Below, in pieces: positions 30,917 to 40,395 of a stretch of 64,000 bases of DNA. The notes below the pieces were generated by a model that saw only the letters and a program-made list of their open reading frames with translations, was not told the origin of the DNA and searched no databases. Source of the DNA: Arthrobacter sp. PGP41 (GTDB taxonomy: Bacteria; Actinomycetota; Actinomycetes; Actinomycetales; Micrococcaceae). The stretch is from NCBI RefSeq assembly GCF_002953935.1, contig NZ_CP026514.1, forward strand, positions 3,038,001 to 3,102,000, written 5' to 3'. The translations under genes and the position numbers were made by a program. Each line of letters starts with the position of its first letter. Within the stretch, counting starts at the first letter, position 1.

Positions 30917-31000
30917 CGACGCAAATGCGTCGCTTTTGGCTCCCCCGCACGGACTCGGCCCCGGGTTTGCGGGGGCCCGCTGCCCGCGCGCCGCCAAAAG
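30917..31000. repeat. Nested inverted repeats in the acpS-glmS intergenic region
   Basis: The 293-bp gap between acpS and glmS has no gene. It holds a small hairpin CGACGC-AAAT-GCGTCG (30917-30932) followed by CTTTTGG. There is also a nested pair: CTTTTGGC (30933-30940) with GCCAAAAG (30993-31000), and inside it CCCCCGCA with TGCGGGGG. The whole could fold into a branched structure. Its role is unknown. Confidence 0.6.
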
Positions 31001-31051
31001 TTACGCCATTCCGTTCACCAAATCCCCGGTACCGCCCATGCCGGCGGAGAC

Positions 31052-31088
31052 GAAGGAAGCCCTGGGCGCAGGGCCCAGGGCTTCCTTC
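31052..31088 (-). terminator. Stem-loop terminator after glmS
   Basis: Perfect 16-bp arms GAAGGAAGCCCTGGGC (31052-31067) and GCCCAGGGCTTCCTTC (31073-31088) with a 5-base loop, 24 bp beyond the glmS stop. No long T-run follows, but stem strength and position support termination. Confidence 0.75.
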
Positions 31089-31112
31089 ATGAATCAGTAC
31101 CGGATCAGGCCT

Positions 31113-32999
31113 TTACTCGACGGTGACGCTCTTGGCGAGGTTGCGGGGCTGGTCCACGTCGTAGCCTTTTGCCTGAGCCAGTTCCGCTGCGAAGATCTGC
31201 AGCGGGACCGTGGTCAGGAGCGGCATCAGCAGCGTGGGAGTTTCCGGGACGTAGAAGACGTGCTCGGCGTAGGCCTTGACCGCTTCGTCGCCCTCCTCGG
31301 CGATGACCAGGGTGCGGGCGCCGCGGGCGCGGACTTCCTGGATGTTGGAGACCACCTTGGCGTGCAGGGAGTCGCGGCCGCGCGGGGACGGGACCACCAC
31401 GAACACCGGCTGGCCCTCGTCGATCAGGGCGATCGGGCCGTGCTTGAGCTCACCGGCGGCGAATCCCTCGGCGTGGATGTACGCGATTTCCTTCAGCTTC
31501 AGCGCGCCCTCAAGGGCCACCGGGTAGCCCACGTGGCGGCCCAGGAACAGCACCGACTTCTCGTTGGCCATGCTGCGGGCCAGCTCGCGGAGCGGGCCGG
31601 CGTTGTCCAGGATCTTCTGGATCTTCGCAGGGATCTTGTTCAGGTCCGCGAGGACGTCCTTGATCTGGCCGGAGAAGATGTTCCCGCGCAGCTGCGCCAG
31701 GTACAGTCCCAGCAGGTACGCGGCGGTGATCTGGGCCAGGAACGCCTTGGTGGAGGCAACCGCGATTTCCGGGCCGGCGTGCGTATACAGCACGGCGTCA
31801 GACTCGCGCGGGATGGTGGAGCCGTTGGTGTTGCAGATCGAGATGGTCTTGGCGCCCTGTTCCCGGGCGTAGCGGACGGCCATCAGGGTGTCCATGGTTT
31901 CGCCGGACTGGCTGATGGATACCACCAGGGTGTTCGCGTCCAGGATCGGGTCCCGGTAGCGGAACTCGTGCGCGAGTTCCACCTCGGTGGGGATCCGGCA
32001 CCAGTTCTCGATTGCGTACTTCGCCACCATGCCCGCGTACGCGGCGGTGCCGCAGGCCAGGACGATGATCTTGTCGACCTGCTTCAGCAGCGCCGGATCG
32101 ATCCGGACCTCATCCAGGGTCAGCTTGTGGTTGATGTCCGAGCGGCCCAGCAGGGTCTGTGCAACGGCGTCCGGCTGGTCATGGATTTCCTTCTCCATGA
32201 ACGAGCTGAACCCGCCCTTCTCGGCGGAGGCAGGATCCCAGTCCACGTGGTATTCCTTGCCCGCGGCCGGGTTTCCGTAAAAGTCGGTGATCTCCACCGT
32301 GTCCGCAGTGATGGTGACAATCTGGTCCTGGCCCAGCTCAACCGCCCGGCGGGTGTAGTCAATGAACCCGGACACATCCGAGCCGAGGAAGTTCTCCCCC
32401 TCGCCCAGGCCCACCACCAGCGGCGAGTTGCGGCGGGCGGCCACCACAACGTCGGGCTGGTCAGCATGGACCGCGAGGAGCGTGAACGCACCCTCAAGGC
32501 GCTGGCAGGCGAGCTCCATGGCCCGGGTCAGGCCGCCGTCGGACGCGTCCCCGCCAAGCTTGTTCCGGAAGATGTCCCCCAGCAGCGCCGCGGCCACCTC
32601 GGTGTCCGTCTCGGACAGGAACGTGACGCCCTTGTCCAGCAGTTCCTGCTTGAGCTCGGCAAAGTTTTCGATGATGCCGTTGTGGATCACGGCGAGCCTG
32701 CCGCCATCAGCCAGGTGCGGGTGCGCGTTCCGGTCCGTCGGCCCGCCGTGCGTGGCCCAGCGGGTGTGGCCGATCCCGGTCATCGTCTCCGGCAGCGGGC
32801 GGGCCTCCAGCTCCGCGATCAGGTTGCTCAGCTTCCCGGACTTCTTCCGGGACTCAATCACGCCCTTGGACACCACAGCCACCCCGGCGGAGTCATAGCC
32901 CCGGTATTCCAGGCGGCGCAGCCCCTCAAGCACAACATCCAACGCACTGTGACTTCCGCCGTTACCAGAACGGCCCACATAACCCACGATTCCACACAT
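31113..32999 (-). CDS. glmS: Glutamine--fructose-6-phosphate aminotransferase (isomerizing)
   Basis: A 628-residue GlmS that makes glucosamine-6-phosphate, the first step to UDP-GlcNAc for peptidoglycan and mycothiol. The N-terminal nucleophile is Cys2 (MCGIVGYVG), with LRRLEYRGYDSAG next in the glutaminase domain. Two SIS isomerase domains follow, with SISQSGETMDT and the C-terminal DQPRNLAKSVTVE. No riboswitch-like leader is apparent; the upstream gap to coaA is short. glmM, the next enzyme of the pathway, is 3.9 kb to the right. Confidence 0.97.
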   Translation of the reverse strand: MCGIVGYVGRSGNGGSHSALDVVLEGLRRLEYRGYDSAGVAVVSKGVIESRKKSGKLSNLIAELEARPLPETMTGIGHTRWATHGGPTDRNAHPHLADGGRLAVIHNGIIENFAELKQELLDKGVTFLSETDTEVAAALLGDIFRNKLGGDASDGGLTRAMELACQRLEGAFTLLAVHADQPDVVVAARRNSPLVVGLGEGENFLGSDVSGFIDYTRRAVELGQDQIVTITADTVEITDFYGNPAAGKEYHVDWDPASAEKGGFSSFMEKEIHDQPDAVAQTLLGRSDINHKLTLDEVRIDPALLKQVDKIIVLACGTAAYAGMVAKYAIENWCRIPTEVELAHEFRYRDPILDANTLVVSISQSGETMDTLMAVRYAREQGAKTISICNTNGSTIPRESDAVLYTHAGPEIAVASTKAFLAQITAAYLLGLYLAQLRGNIFSGQIKDVLADLNKIPAKIQKILDNAGPLRELARSMANEKSVLFLGRHVGYPVALEGALKLKEIAYIHAEGFAAGELKHGPIALIDEGQPVFVVVPSPRGRDSLHAKVVSNIQEVRARGARTLVIAEEGDEAVKAYAEHVFYVPETPTLLMPLLTTVPLQIFAAELAQAKGYDVDQPRNLAKSVTVE

Positions 33000-33144
33000 A
33001 GGCTCAAGACTATCGGCAGGGGTGCCCTACCTCTAAACCGGGACACCCTGCCGGGTCGTCATCTGCGGCGCGCCTCACCTCTGCCGCCGCACTCACATCC
33101 GCCTCCATTTCGCTATGTGCCGGGCGAGGGGCAGAATCACTAAC

Positions 33145-34110
33145 GTGACTTTGCAACGCAACGAGGCGAACGGAGAAGGTGTCTCCCCGTTCGTCGAGCT
33201 GGACCGGCAGACCTGGTCCCGGCTCGCAGATGAGATGGAACAGCCTCTTAACCAAGAGGACATCATCCGTCTCCGCGGCCTCGGGGATCCCTTGGACATG
33301 AAGGAAATCCGCGAGGTCTACCTTCCGCTGTCGCGGTTGCTGCACCTCTACGTCGAGGCTGCCGGGCAGCTGCACGCGGCGACCACCACGTTCCTGGGTG
33401 AGCACACCCAGCGCACGCCGTTTGTGATCGGCGTGGCGGGGTCCGTGGCGGTGGGCAAGTCGACCATTGCGCGTGTGCTCCGTGAAATGCTGCGCCGCTG
33501 GCCCGGCACCCCCAATGTGGAACTCATCACGACAGACGGCTTCCTTTATCCGCTGGCCGAGTTGAAGCGGCGGCAGCTGCTGGAGCGCAAGGGATTCCCG
33601 GAGTCGTACGACAGGCGGGCCCTGCTGCGTTTCGTGAGTGAGATCAAGAGCGGCGCGGAGGAAGTGCGCGCCCCGTGGTACTCCCACGTGACGTACGACA
33701 TCGTCCCGGACAAGGAAGTGGTGGTGCGCCGGCCCGACGTGCTCATTGTTGAGGGGCTGAACGTGCTGGCGCCGGCGCGGCCGCGGCACGACGGCCGGCA
33801 GGGCCTGGCCTTGAGCGACTTCTTCGATTTCTCCATCTACGTGGATGCCAAGACCTCCTACATCGAGGAATGGTACGTGGACCGGTTCCGCAAACTGCGG
33901 AGCACGGCGTTTGCCCAGCCGGAATCGTATTTCCACCGCTACGCCACGCTGTCCGACGACGAAGCCGAGGTCACTGCGCGGGACATCTGGAAGCGAATCA
34001 ACGAGCCGAACCTGGAGGAGAACGTCCTTCCCACCCGGGGCCGTGCCCAGCTGGTGCTGACAAAGGAGGCGGACCACTCGATCCGCCGGATGTTGCTCCG
34101 GAAGGTTTAA
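33145..34110 (+). CDS. coaA: Type I pantothenate kinase
   Basis: A 321-residue CoaA that phosphorylates pantothenate, the first committed step of CoA synthesis. The P-loop is [33 protein letters not shown] and [16 protein letters not shown] are the family's substrate segments. I prefer GTG at 33145, giving [12 protein letters not shown], over ATG at 33115, whose extra ten residues are not typical; neither has a convincing ribosome binding site. It diverges from glmS. The next gene starts 5 bp after the stop. Confidence 0.93.
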   Translation: MTLQRNEANGEGVSPFVELDRQTWSRLADEMEQPLNQEDIIRLRGLGDPLDMKEIREVYLPLSRLLHLYVEAAGQLHAATTTFLGEHTQRTPFVIGVAGSVAVGKSTIARVLREMLRRWPGTPNVELITTDGFLYPLAELKRRQLLERKGFPESYDRRALLRFVSEIKSGAEEVRAPWYSHVTYDIVPDKEVVVRRPDVLIVEGLNVLAPARPRHDGRQGLALSDFFDFSIYVDAKTSYIEEWYVDRFRKLRSTAFAQPESYFHRYATLSDDEAEVTARDIWKRINEPNLEENVLPTRGRAQLVLTKEADHSIRRMLLRKV

Positions 34111-34115
34111 CCCAG

Positions 34116-35000
34116 GTGCGCCACGACCGCTCCCCCGGCGGGGCTGTCCCCTCGGTCAGATTGCCCGGCCGGCGCAGCTTCGCCCGCGTCCTCGCCGCCG
34201 GCGCGGGGCTGACTGTCTTGGCAGCGTGCACGCCGGAGGCGCCCGCGGCGATGGCGCCGTCGTCCGCTTTTCCCTCATCCCCCTCGGGCGGTGCCTCCAC
34301 GCCCGCCCCGGAAAGCACGACGGCGGGGCCCGCCACCGAGGTTGCCGCACCTGCCGCCCCGTCCCCCACCCCGTCGCCCTCCGCAGCGCTGCCGCGGCAG
34401 TTCTCCCTCACAGACCCCGCAAGCCCCTGGCTGGTGGTCAACAAGCACCGTCCCCTGGTCCCGGCCGACTATGTGCCGGCTGATTTGGTGCCGCCCGCCG
34501 TCGCAATGACCGCTTCCGGCGAGGCGGCGCTGCTTAACAGCACCACGGCGGCGGCAGCGGAGGCGATGTTCGCCGCGGCTGGGCGGGACGGCGTGGCGAT
34601 GGTCCTGGCCAGCGGATACCGCTCGTACGGTACGCAGGTGGGGACCTACAACAACTATGTCGCTGCGCGGGGGCAGGCCGACGCGGACACGGCCAGTGCG
34701 CGCCCTGGCTACTCGGAACACCAGACGGGGTGGGCGTTCGACGTCGCCGATGGCGGGGGTGCGTGCAGTTTCCAGCCCTGCTTTGCGGACCAGCCCGCCG
34801 CCGTGTGGGCCAAGGCGAACGGTCACCGGTTCGGGTTTGTGGTGCGGTACCCGTGGATGTTCCATCCCATTACGGGGTACTACTACGAGCCGTGGCACCT
34901 GCGGTACATCGGCGTGGAGGCGGCCACGGACATGGTTGCCCGCGGGATTTTCACGCTGGAGGAGTACTTCGGCGTGGAGGCGGCGCCGGGGTATTTGTAG
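34116..35000 (+). CDS. Lipoprotein D-alanyl-D-alanine carboxypeptidase, M15 (VanY) family
   Basis: A 294-residue secreted protein. An Arg-rich N-terminus is followed by a hydrophobic stretch ending LTVLAAC, a lipobox, and then a long Ala/Pro/Ser/Thr-rich linker. The catalytic domain has SGYRSYGTQVGTYNNYV, the zinc motif YSEHQTGWAFDV (His and Asp) and EPWHLRYIG (the last His ligand), so all metal ligands are present. It would trim D-Ala from peptidoglycan stem peptides on the outer face of the membrane. GTG 34116 is preceded by GGAAGG and lies 5 bp after coaA, suggesting co-transcription. Confidence 0.9.
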   Translation: MRHDRSPGGAVPSVRLPGRRSFARVLAAGAGLTVLAACTPEAPAAMAPSSAFPSSPSGGASTPAPESTTAGPATEVAAPAAPSPTPSPSAALPRQFSLTDPASPWLVVNKHRPLVPADYVPADLVPPAVAMTASGEAALLNSTTAAAAEAMFAAAGRDGVAMVLASGYRSYGTQVGTYNNYVAARGQADADTASARPGYSEHQTGWAFDVADGGGACSFQPCFADQPAAVWAKANGHRFGFVVRYPWMFHPITGYYYEPWHLRYIGVEAATDMVARGIFTLEEYFGVEAAPGYL

Positions 35001-35052
35001 AGCGGATGCAGGCGCTCGTCCATAGCGTTCCCCTCCTGTAGTCTCGCTGACT

Positions 35053-36411
35053 ATGGTGGGGAAACCAAGAAAACTGGTCCTCAAGTCCACGGCTGGTGGA
35101 CGGGAGGAGGCGTTTAGGCGCTTGGCGCGGCGGGTCGACAATCTAATCACAGCAGACCGCCTGCGGGTTTACCCGGTGCTCTTGATCGTGGCGGGCGCAC
35201 TTGGACTCGCTGCCGGCAGCCTAGTCCGGATCCTGGACCCGGCCGCCCAGGGCGCGTTCCTGCCTGACTACCTGGCTCACTGGACCGGCGGGCGGCTGCT
35301 GTGGGACGACCCGGGAAATCTTTACGACCCCGGGATCCAGAACCGCGTTCAAGGCGAAGCTCTGGGGACAACAACCCCGCACTTGGCATGGTTTGTATCG
35401 CCGCCGATCGTTGCTGCCCTCTATGCGCCGCTGGCACTCATCCCTTACAACCTAAGCGGCCTTTTATGGCTGGGGATAAACACAGCAATGCTGGTCTGCT
35501 GTATTTCCAGCCTGGGCGCCGTTGCCCCCGACCTGATGCGCCACCGACAGAAGCTCGTGTTCCTGGTTGTCCTTGCTGCGCCTCCTACGTTCGAACTCTT
35601 GGGCAGCGGCCAGGATTCCGCATTCGTCCTCTTCCTTTGGCTCACGGGGATACGCCTTTTCAGCGCCGGCTATTCCGGCTGGGCCGGTGCGGTCCTGGGA
35701 CTCGGCGTCGCCAAACCCCAGCTCGTGCTGGTTGTGCCGCTGGTGCTGCTGGCCATGCAGAGCTACAAGGCGCTGGCCGCCTTTGTGGGCGTGGTCGGCG
35801 CCATGAGTGGCATCTCCCTTGCCCTGGTTGGTTTTGAGGGGATCGGACGATGGACTTCCGCGTTGTCGAGCCCGCTGTACATGACCGAAGTCCAGCAGGG
35901 CCAAGCATGGAAGATGGTGGGGCTTCCGTCGCTTCTTCAAGCCCTGATGCCTCCCGGGTGGGGAGACGGCATAGCACCGCTGCTCACAACAGCCTCGCTG
36001 CCCCTGGGAGCTGCAATCCTCCTGGTGACACTCTTGCGACTGGGGAAATCAGCCGTTGATCCGCAGGCGGTATGGATCGCTACGCTGGCAACAACGCTCA
36101 CGTTCTCGCCGCACTTGGCAACCTACGACGCCGTGCTGTTCGTTCCGGTGGTGATCTTCCTGTTGGAGCGCCGCCCTACCCGGACCCTGCGCATAGCGGC
36201 AGCATCCGCCTTCACGCTGATGTGGATGGTGCCCCCGTTGCATCTTGCGGCGCTCAGCCTGCCCTGGCCGCTTTCCGTCGTGGACGCTCCGTGGGCGTCC
36301 CTGCCCTTGACCGTCCTTTGGCTCGAATCCCTCCGGACTCTCCGAGCACTCCAGCCAGGAACCCTTGAGGCAGCGCAAGCGCCGGGAGAGCAAAGGCAGC
36401 AGGGCCGCTGA
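35053..36411 (+). CDS. GT87-family polyprenyl-phosphate mannosyltransferase-like protein (DUF2029)
   Basis: A 452-residue polytopic membrane protein with about ten hydrophobic segments. The acidic segment FLPDYLAHWTGGRLLWDD soon after the first helix fits the GT-C fold catalytic region of GT87 alpha-mannosyltransferases, which build cell-envelope mannans or lipoglycans from polyprenyl-phosphate mannose. Later features include LGLGVAKPQLVLVVPLVLLA and a Pro-rich tail. The ATG follows a CTCGCTGACT region with little ribosome binding site. The glycan product is unknown. It lies between the M15 peptidase and mscL on the same strand. Confidence 0.82.
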   Translation: MVGKPRKLVLKSTAGGREEAFRRLARRVDNLITADRLRVYPVLLIVAGALGLAAGSLVRILDPAAQGAFLPDYLAHWTGGRLLWDDPGNLYDPGIQNRVQGEALGTTTPHLAWFVSPPIVAALYAPLALIPYNLSGLLWLGINTAMLVCCISSLGAVAPDLMRHRQKLVFLVVLAAPPTFELLGSGQDSAFVLFLWLTGIRLFSAGYSGWAGAVLGLGVAKPQLVLVVPLVLLAMQSYKALAAFVGVVGAMSGISLALVGFEGIGRWTSALSSPLYMTEVQQGQAWKMVGLPSLLQALMPPGWGDGIAPLLTTASLPLGAAILLVTLLRLGKSAVDPQAVWIATLATTLTFSPHLATYDAVLFVPVVIFLLERRPTRTLRIAAASAFTLMWMVPPLHLAALSLPWPLSVVDAPWASLPLTVLWLESLRTLRALQPGTLEAAQAPGEQRQQGR

Positions 36412-36472
36412 GGCGGCCAGGCAGCACAGTCCGGTTACCTCCCTCGCAGGTCGCCGCGATACGTTTGTTCCT

Positions 36473-36877
36473 ATGCTGACTGGTTTCAAGAACTTCATCA
36501 TGAAAGGCAACGTCGTTGACCTTGCCGTCGCCGTGGTTATTGGCACAGCCTTTGGAGCTGTAGTCACTGCCATGGTGAACAAGGTGCTCATGCCGTTCAT
36601 TGCGGGCCTGGTGGGTTCACCTAACTTTGACAGTTTCGCCCGGATCGACTTCAACGGGAACTTCATCGAGTTCGGCGTCCTGCTCACGGCAATCGTCAAT
36701 TTCCTTTTGATCTCGGCCGCCATCTACTTCGTGGTGGTGATGCCCATGAACCTCATGATTGAACGCCGCAACCGGAGGCTGGGGATCGGCCAGGACGTGA
36801 AGAAGGAGTCGGCCGAGGACCCGCAGATCGCGTTGCTCACCGAGATCCGCGATGCCCTAAAGAGCCGGGCTGGCTAG
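36473..36877 (+). CDS. mscL: Large-conductance mechanosensitive channel MscL
   Basis: A 134-residue channel that opens under membrane tension to release osmolytes during hypo-osmotic shock. The N-terminal amphipathic helix GFKNFIMKGNVVDLAVAVVI leads into TM1, a periplasmic-type loop (SPNFDSFARIDFNGNFIEFG) and TM2 (LLTAIVNFLLISAAIYFVVV). A charged C-terminal helix follows. The length is typical. The ATG at 36473 is the natural family start. A stem-loop follows. Confidence 0.95.
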   Translation: MLTGFKNFIMKGNVVDLAVAVVIGTAFGAVVTAMVNKVLMPFIAGLVGSPNFDSFARIDFNGNFIEFGVLLTAIVNFLLISAAIYFVVVMPMNLMIERRNRRLGIGQDVKKESAEDPQIALLTEIRDALKSRAG

Positions 36878-36895
36878 CTCTAACCGACACTCACC

Positions 36896-36937
36896 CAACG
36901 CAGCGGCCCGCCTCCAGCAGGAGACGGGCCGCGTTGC
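36896..36937. terminator. Stem-loop terminator between convergent mscL and glmM
   Basis: CAACG...CGGCCCG pairs with CGGGCCGCGTTG across a CCTCC/GGAG inner stem, with a small bulge on the left side. It lies in the 68-bp gap between the two convergent genes, so it may serve both. Confidence 0.72.
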
Positions 36938-36945
36938 TTCGCAGG

Positions 36946-38307
36946 CTATTCGCTGACCAGTTCCAGGGCGAGCTCGGCGCGCACCACCTGGGCCAGGTGT
37001 TCCGCGATGGACTGAGCCGTCTCCTCGTCAGCGGCCTCCACCATCACACGCACCACTGGCTCCGTACCGGAGGGGCGGAGCAGGACACGGCCGGTATCGC
37101 CCAGGGCGGCCTCCGCTGCAGCCACGGCCTGGGCCAGGACCTCGTTGCTTCCAACCCTGGCACGGTCCACGCCCTTGACGTTGATGAGTACCTGGGGAAG
37201 CTTGGTCATCACGGTAGCCAGTTCCTTGAGCGGCTTTCCGGTCAATGCGATCTGGGCCGCGAGCTGCAGCCCGGTGAGGACGCCGTCACCCGTGGTGGCA
37301 TGGTCGGCGAAGATGACGTGGCCGGACTGTTCCCCGCCCAGGTTGTAGCCGCCGTCGCGCATTTCCTCCAGGACGTAGCGGTCCCCTACAGCTGTTTCGC
37401 GGATGCTGATGCCCGCATTGCGGAGCGCGATCTTGAGGCCGAGGTTGCTCATGACGGTGGCCACCAGGACGTCGTCCTTGAGCTTGCCGGACTGTTTCAG
37501 GGCAACTGCGAGGATGGCCATGATCTGATCGCCGTCCACCTCATTGCCTTCGTGGTCCACTGCGAGGCAACGGTCGGCGTCGCCGTCGTGGGCAATGCCA
37601 AGGTCCGCCTGGAACGTGACCACCGCTTCCTTGAGCGGGCCAAGATGGGTGGAGCCAACGCCGTCGTTGATGTTGTGCCCGTCCGGTTCCGCGCCGATGA
37701 CCACCACGTCCGCGCCGGCGTCCTTGAACACCTGGGGTGAGCACCCGCTGGCGGCGCCGTGGGCGCAGTCGAGGACCACTTTCAGGCCCTCAAGATTGTG
37801 CGGCAGCGTGCGCAGGAGGTGGACGATGTAGCGGTCCTCGGCATCGGAAAAGCGCTGGATGCGGCCTACGCCGTCGCCGACCGGACGCACCGCTTCCTTG
37901 GACATCTGCGCCTCAATGGCGTCCTCAACGTCGTCCGGCAGTTTCTGGCCGCCGCGGGCGAAGAACTTGATGCCGTTGTCCGGTGCGGGGTTGTGGGAGG
38001 CCGAGATCATCACGCCGAAGTCTGCGTCCAGATCGGCCACCAAGTAGGCTGCCGCGGGTGTGGGGAGCACGCCGGCGTCGTAGACGTCGATGCCTGAGCT
38101 GGAGAGCCCGGCCTCCACCGCCGCGGCAATGAACTCACCGCTGGCGCGCGGGTCACGGGCCACCACGGCGCGAGGCCGCGACCCGTTGGAGTTACGGTCG
38201 TGGCCAAGCACGACGGCGGCCGCCTGGGCGAGCTGCAGCGCCAGCTCCGCAGTCAACAGGCCGTTCGCCAGCCCCCGGACACCATCAGTTCCAAATAATC
38301 TAGACAC
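36946..38307 (-). CDS. glmM: Phosphoglucosamine mutase
   Basis: A 453-residue GlmM that converts glucosamine-6-phosphate to glucosamine-1-phosphate. The phosphoserine loop [16 protein letters not shown], the magnesium motif [11 protein letters not shown] and the phosphate-binding [12 protein letters not shown] are all intact. The N-terminus [13 protein letters not shown] is diagnostic. It has the same strand as rplM-rpsI, which in relatives I expect directly upstream. Here a 5.3-kb glycosylation block intervenes, so the gene probably relies on its own promoter. Confidence 0.97.
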   Translation of the reverse strand: MSRLFGTDGVRGLANGLLTAELALQLAQAAAVVLGHDRNSNGSRPRAVVARDPRASGEFIAAAVEAGLSSSGIDVYDAGVLPTPAAAYLVADLDADFGVMISASHNPAPDNGIKFFARGGQKLPDDVEDAIEAQMSKEAVRPVGDGVGRIQRFSDAEDRYIVHLLRTLPHNLEGLKVVLDCAHGAASGCSPQVFKDAGADVVVIGAEPDGHNINDGVGSTHLGPLKEAVVTFQADLGIAHDGDADRCLAVDHEGNEVDGDQIMAILAVALKQSGKLKDDVLVATVMSNLGLKIALRNAGISIRETAVGDRYVLEEMRDGGYNLGGEQSGHVIFADHATTGDGVLTGLQLAAQIALTGKPLKELATVMTKLPQVLINVKGVDRARVGSNEVLAQAVAAAEAALGDTGRVLLRPSGTEPVVRVMVEAADEETAQSIAEHLAQVVRAELALELVSE

Positions 38308-38359
38308 CGGTCAAGTCTAGAGGATGGGGGTGGTGCAGCATGTATCTAGAAATTGGTAG

Positions 38360-40306
38360 CTAGGAGTCGCACCCGACAAACCTGTACAAGACCGCGTCCC
38401 CTTGCTGGTCGACCTTAACGAAGGCCGAAGAATCATCCGAGACCTCTAGGCCCGGGAAGTCGTTGGCTTCCTTGCGTTTTGGATCAATGTATTGCCTGCC
38501 GAAATCCAAGAGGAACTGAATGTTCTCCCTTTTCACGGCCTCGCAGACGTCAGATTCAGGATTGGCCTGGTTCAGCTTTTCCGCCGCTAGCAGGCGGTCT
38601 GGATTCGAACCTGTGTACGCGTGCGCAAAGAGTACTCGGCGATCTGCTATGGCGTATGCGGTAGAGCTGCCGTCCCAAGGGTTATTCGCAATAACCGCAT
38701 CTTTCGGTACATGCGTGCCTAACCGGTTGAGCAACTCAAGTTCATTAGGACTTAGCAAAGGAGAGGCGTCAGCTAAAGCATAGGTTCGCTCCCGGCCGGG
38801 GGCCGTTTCAGAGTTCGTTGGCCAAATGACTATGGACAGGGCCAATGCTGCCATGCCCATAGGAACGACCCATCGGATCCTGTTTCGCCTCAAGCTTTCG
38901 AAGATCCCGGCACCGGCTGCGCCAGCAAATACGGCCCAAAACATCGGAAGGAGTGCAGCAAGGCGAGGAGGGTCCCCGTACCACGCCCCCACAATAATTT
39001 CCCTGACCAGGGGAGCCGAGGCCGGAACAGCGGCTGACACCAAGTACAGCGCCACTGCACCGCCATAGGACGCCAGGAACCATCGTTCAGTTCGGCGCCG
39101 AACTAGCTGTACGGTTCCGATCAAAGTCAGGGCCGCGAGGGCCCAAGCGACATTGCCATGGGTTGGTGCGGTGAGAAGTACGCTGCCGGCTGCAGCCGGG
39201 AAGGAATCAATCGGATCCCAAGTAGTGGTCCAAGGGCGCACGACCGCCCACACTATGAGGCCCGAGGAAAATGCCGTGATCCATAGCGCCGTCCACTTCA
39301 GATATCCAAATAGATCCGACCGCCGTTGCTTAAGCTCGCGGAATGACCTCCAAGCTGCCATCACCGCGAAGAATGAAGAAAGCCCCACGAGAGCTACGAG
39401 GCCCGACATGTGCGTGTTGACTAGTCCCGGAAGCCCTAGCGCGAGCGTTGCTGCGGCCAATGGCCATGGCATCGACGTCCTGTTGCCGAACTTCAAAGCC
39501 GTCGCCAAAACGGCAATGAGCGGCGGCAGGAAAGTCACAGCCAGCATGTAGGGAAACAGCGGCCCAAAATCACTCTTCTGACTCTGCATCACTGTGAACG
39601 GGAAGGCGAAGAAGCCCGCGCTGGCAACTCCGGCGCACAGCAGGGCAACAGCTTTAGGCCCGACAACCAAGTAGACAAAAAGAAGCACGCCAAGCGGCCA
39701 GGAGATAGCGACTATCGCGAAGTTGAGGGCGTTGGCGGCCTCAACCACTGGCAGCTGCGTCACCTGCGACGTCAACGCCGCCAGAGCGTGCCAGATTTGA
39801 GGATAAAAACCGGACGACTCACCCATTAATGCCCGTACGGAAAATGGCGAGCCATCCCCGGAATCAAGGATTTGCTGTACGAAATTCACGTGAAACGGCG
39901 TATCGATGCCCTGATTAATGTTGCCAGGCCGCTCAACAATCTGGACGTAGCGGACCGTCAGGAAGAACCCGCTTGTCAACACGGCAATCCCGTATGCAGC
40001 CCCCGCGGTGTCGCCCGCTGGCCGCCAAGCGAAGCTGTCAGGCCAGCGCTTGCTCAACAAACGAACCACGACAAGGACCACTCCAGCGAGCAACACAGCG
40101 GTGACGGCGAAGCTGCCCGCATTCCATCCAATATGCAGCCACCAAGTGGCGAGCGTGGACACCGCAACAAGTGATGCTGTCAGGACGGGTGCAAGTGAAA
40201 TCAGCCAAACATGTCGGAGTCCCAGCGCCCATCCCAGAAGTAGCCCCGGAAGCACAAGCACTGCGACCGCTCCTGCAAGGCCCGGCAAAGCTAAAACCCA
40301 CTCCAT
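38360..40306 (-). CDS. Polytopic membrane protein, DUF6541 family
   Basis: A 648-residue membrane protein with a dozen or more hydrophobic segments in the first 480 residues and a soluble C-terminal domain (about 500-648) containing LLNRLGTHVPKDAVIANNPW. A conserved-looking loop after the early helices reads GIDTPFHVNFVQQIL. This matches the actinobacterial DUF6541 family, thought to be glycosyltransferase-like envelope proteins; the activity is unproven. I choose ATG 40306 (MEWVLALPG, with GGGGA upstream) over a GTG 45 bp earlier. It diverges from the GT2-GtrA gene by 89 bp. Codon use is more A/T-rich than in the flanking genes. Confidence 0.8.
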   Translation of the reverse strand: MEWVLALPGLAGAVAVLVLPGLLLGWALGLRHVWLISLAPVLTASLVAVSTLATWWLHIGWNAGSFAVTAVLLAGVVLVVVRLLSKRWPDSFAWRPAGDTAGAAYGIAVLTSGFFLTVRYVQIVERPGNINQGIDTPFHVNFVQQILDSGDGSPFSVRALMGESSGFYPQIWHALAALTSQVTQLPVVEAANALNFAIVAISWPLGVLLFVYLVVGPKAVALLCAGVASAGFFAFPFTVMQSQKSDFGPLFPYMLAVTFLPPLIAVLATALKFGNRTSMPWPLAAATLALGLPGLVNTHMSGLVALVGLSSFFAVMAAWRSFRELKQRRSDLFGYLKWTALWITAFSSGLIVWAVVRPWTTTWDPIDSFPAAAGSVLLTAPTHGNVAWALAALTLIGTVQLVRRRTERWFLASYGGAVALYLVSAAVPASAPLVREIIVGAWYGDPPRLAALLPMFWAVFAGAAGAGIFESLRRNRIRWVVPMGMAALALSIVIWPTNSETAPGRERTYALADASPLLSPNELELLNRLGTHVPKDAVIANNPWDGSSTAYAIADRRVLFAHAYTGSNPDRLLAAEKLNQANPESDVCEAVKRENIQFLLDFGRQYIDPKRKEANDFPGLEVSDDSSAFVKVDQQGDAVLYRFVGCDS

Positions 40307-40395
40307 CAAGGATTCCCCAAGTTTTCCATCAGTTAAAGCCCAAGATCCCACTCTGCGCTAGCGGGTCCCCGACGCGCGTCTATAGCATACACAGC

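Noticed and set aside
31052..31088. glmS-type ribozyme or riboswitch
   Set aside because: The structure lies downstream of glmS on its strand and is a simple hairpin. No ribozyme-like leader is seen at the 5' end.
30820..31112. tRNA gene in the acpS-glmS gap
   Set aside because: The nested repeats give no acceptor CCA, TPsiC-like or anticodon loop pattern. I saw no tRNA or rRNA gene anywhere in the window.
30936..33143. 735-residue open frame opposite glmS
   Set aside because: It is antisense to a complete GlmS with no family motif.
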